Shown here in pieces: positions 5,510 to 6,085 of a stretch of DNA of 6,085 bases. Under the pieces are notes generated by a model. The model was not told where the DNA came from and searched no databases. It saw nothing but the letters and a program-made list of their open reading frames with translations. Within the stretch, counting starts at the first letter, position 1, and each line of letters begins with the position of its first letter. Source of the DNA: JBOHBN01 sp050698355 (lineage in GTDB: Bacteria; Actinomycetota; Actinomycetes; Streptosporangiales; WHST01); contig JBOHBN010000271.1 in the NCBI GenBank assembly GCA_050698355.1, forward strand, positions 1 through 6,085. The letters run 5' to 3'. The translations under genes and the position numbers were made by a program.

Positions 5510-6085
5510 TCCACCACGACCTCGACCCGTTGGAACTCCTTGAGCTCGGAGTAGCCGGTCGTGGCCATCGCGCGCCGCAGCGCGCCGACGAAGTTCATCG
5601 AGCCGTCGGGCACGTTGGACGGCCCGAGCAGGACGTGCTCGAGCGTGCCGACCGTACCGACGTAGACCCGCTCGCCACGCGGCAGCTCGTCGTGGGTCGC
5701 CTCCGCGCCCCAGTGCCAACCGCCACCGGGGGCCTCTGCCGCACGCGCGAGCGGCGAGCCGATCATCACCGCGTCGGCGCCGCACGCAAGCGCCTTGGTC
5801 ATGTCGCCGCTCCTGGACATGCCGCCATCGGCGATCACGTGCACGTAGCGGCCCCCCGACTCGTCGAGGTAGTCGCGGCGAGCCGCGGCGACGTCCGCGA
5901 CCGCGGTGGCCATCGGGACGGCCACGCCGAGCACCTTGCGGGTCGTGTGGGCGGCGCCGCCCCCGAAACCGACCAGGACGCCGGCCGCGCCCGTACGCAT
6001 CAGGTGCAGGGCCGCCTGGTAGGTCGCGCAGCATCCCACCACGACAGGTACGTCCAGCTCGTAGATGAACTGCTTGAGGTTGAGC
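5494..6085 (-). CDS. guaB3: GuaB3-family IMP dehydrogenase paralogue (N-terminus outside window)
   Basis: The visible 196 C-terminal residues, of a protein normally about 370-380 long, match the GuaB3 family found beside guaB in actinobacteria. Segments are LNLKQFIYELDVPV (1-14 of the fragment), the loop GFGGGAAHTTR (39-49), VPMATAVADVAAARRDYLDE (56-75), the IMP phosphate-binding YVHVIADGGM (80-89) and GADAVMIGSPLARA (102-115), and the ending TTGYSELKEFQRVEVVV (175-191). No CBS domain lies in this part. In classical IMP dehydrogenase the loop reads GxGPGSICTTR, with the catalytic Cys; here that position is His46 of the fragment. The role is therefore probably purine-related, but catalysis cannot be assumed from the loop, although some GuaB3 proteins (cyanobacterial) have been reported active. 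The gene ends in tandem TAG codons, and its last codons pair with the terC riboswitch. Confidence 0.93.
   Translation of the reverse strand, partial: LNLKQFIYELDVPVVVGCCATYQAALHLMRTGAAGVLVGFGGGAAHTTRKVLGVAVPMATAVADVAAARRDYLDESGGRYVHVIADGGMSRSGDMTKALACGADAVMIGSPLARAAEAPGGGWHWGAEATHDELPRGERVYVGTVGTLEHVLLGPSNVPDGSMNFVGALRRAMATTGYSELKEFQRVEVVVDPSTR

Noticed and set aside
1..6085. Insertion sequences, transposon ends, tRNA, CRISPR array or attachment site around the inverted symporter unit
   Set aside because: No transposase or integrase motif, no flanking direct repeats, no tRNA-like cloverleaf and no regularly spaced repeats were found by eye, so the split dha locus shows no clear mobile-element scar.

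Overview
The window reads as chromosomal DNA of a high-GC actinomycete (Actinomycetota). The evidence is strong GC bias at third codon positions, frequent GTG starts, a GuaB3-type IMP dehydrogenase paralogue with the actinobacterial GFGGGAAHTTR loop, and a PTS-type dihydroxyacetone kinase whose DhaM carries EIIA and HPr modules. The genus cannot be fixed from sequence alone.

Layout from left to right. (1) 1-622, minus: the N-terminal two thirds of dhaM, the phosphoryl-donor subunit of dihydroxyacetone (DHA) kinase. (2) 623-778: a divergent intergenic region with a good sigma70-like promoter for the rightward genes. (3) 779-2623, plus: a two-gene unit of a small YhdT/DUF997 membrane protein and a PanF-like sodium:solute symporter. 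(4) 2642-2666: a perfect hairpin between convergent genes, overlapping the dhaL stop codon. (5) 2661-4291, minus: dhaL and dhaK, overlapping by 4 nt. (6) 4375-5340, minus: a TerC/Alx-family membrane protein, probably a Mn2+ exporter. (7) 5350-5481, minus: a yybP-ykoY Mn2+ riboswitch in the terC leader, with a readable switch that hides the Shine-Dalgarno site. (8) 5494-6085, minus: the C-terminal half of guaB3.

How the genes work together. DhaK binds DHA covalently, DhaL holds ADP/ATP, and DhaM relays phosphate from the PTS to DhaL, so dhaK, dhaL and dhaM form one enzyme. Here the enzyme's genes are split: a symporter pair on the opposite strand lies between dhaL and dhaM. The 5' part of that insert is clearly lower in GC (about 52% by hand count over 661-900) than dhaKL. 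This suggests the pair was inserted or acquired later. It could carry pantothenate, as its closest recognised relatives do, or a substrate linked to the kinase.

The most informative non-coding part is 5350-5509. The riboswitch core, the SD-sequestering hairpin and a 10-bp perfect inverted repeat reaching into the last codons of guaB3 form three mutually exclusive folds. They could make terC respond to Mn2+ only on transcripts that start at its own promoter and not on guaB3 read-through. No mobile element, CRISPR array, tRNA or rRNA was seen. I found no wholly novel system; the unusual points are the split dha locus and the layered RNA switch.
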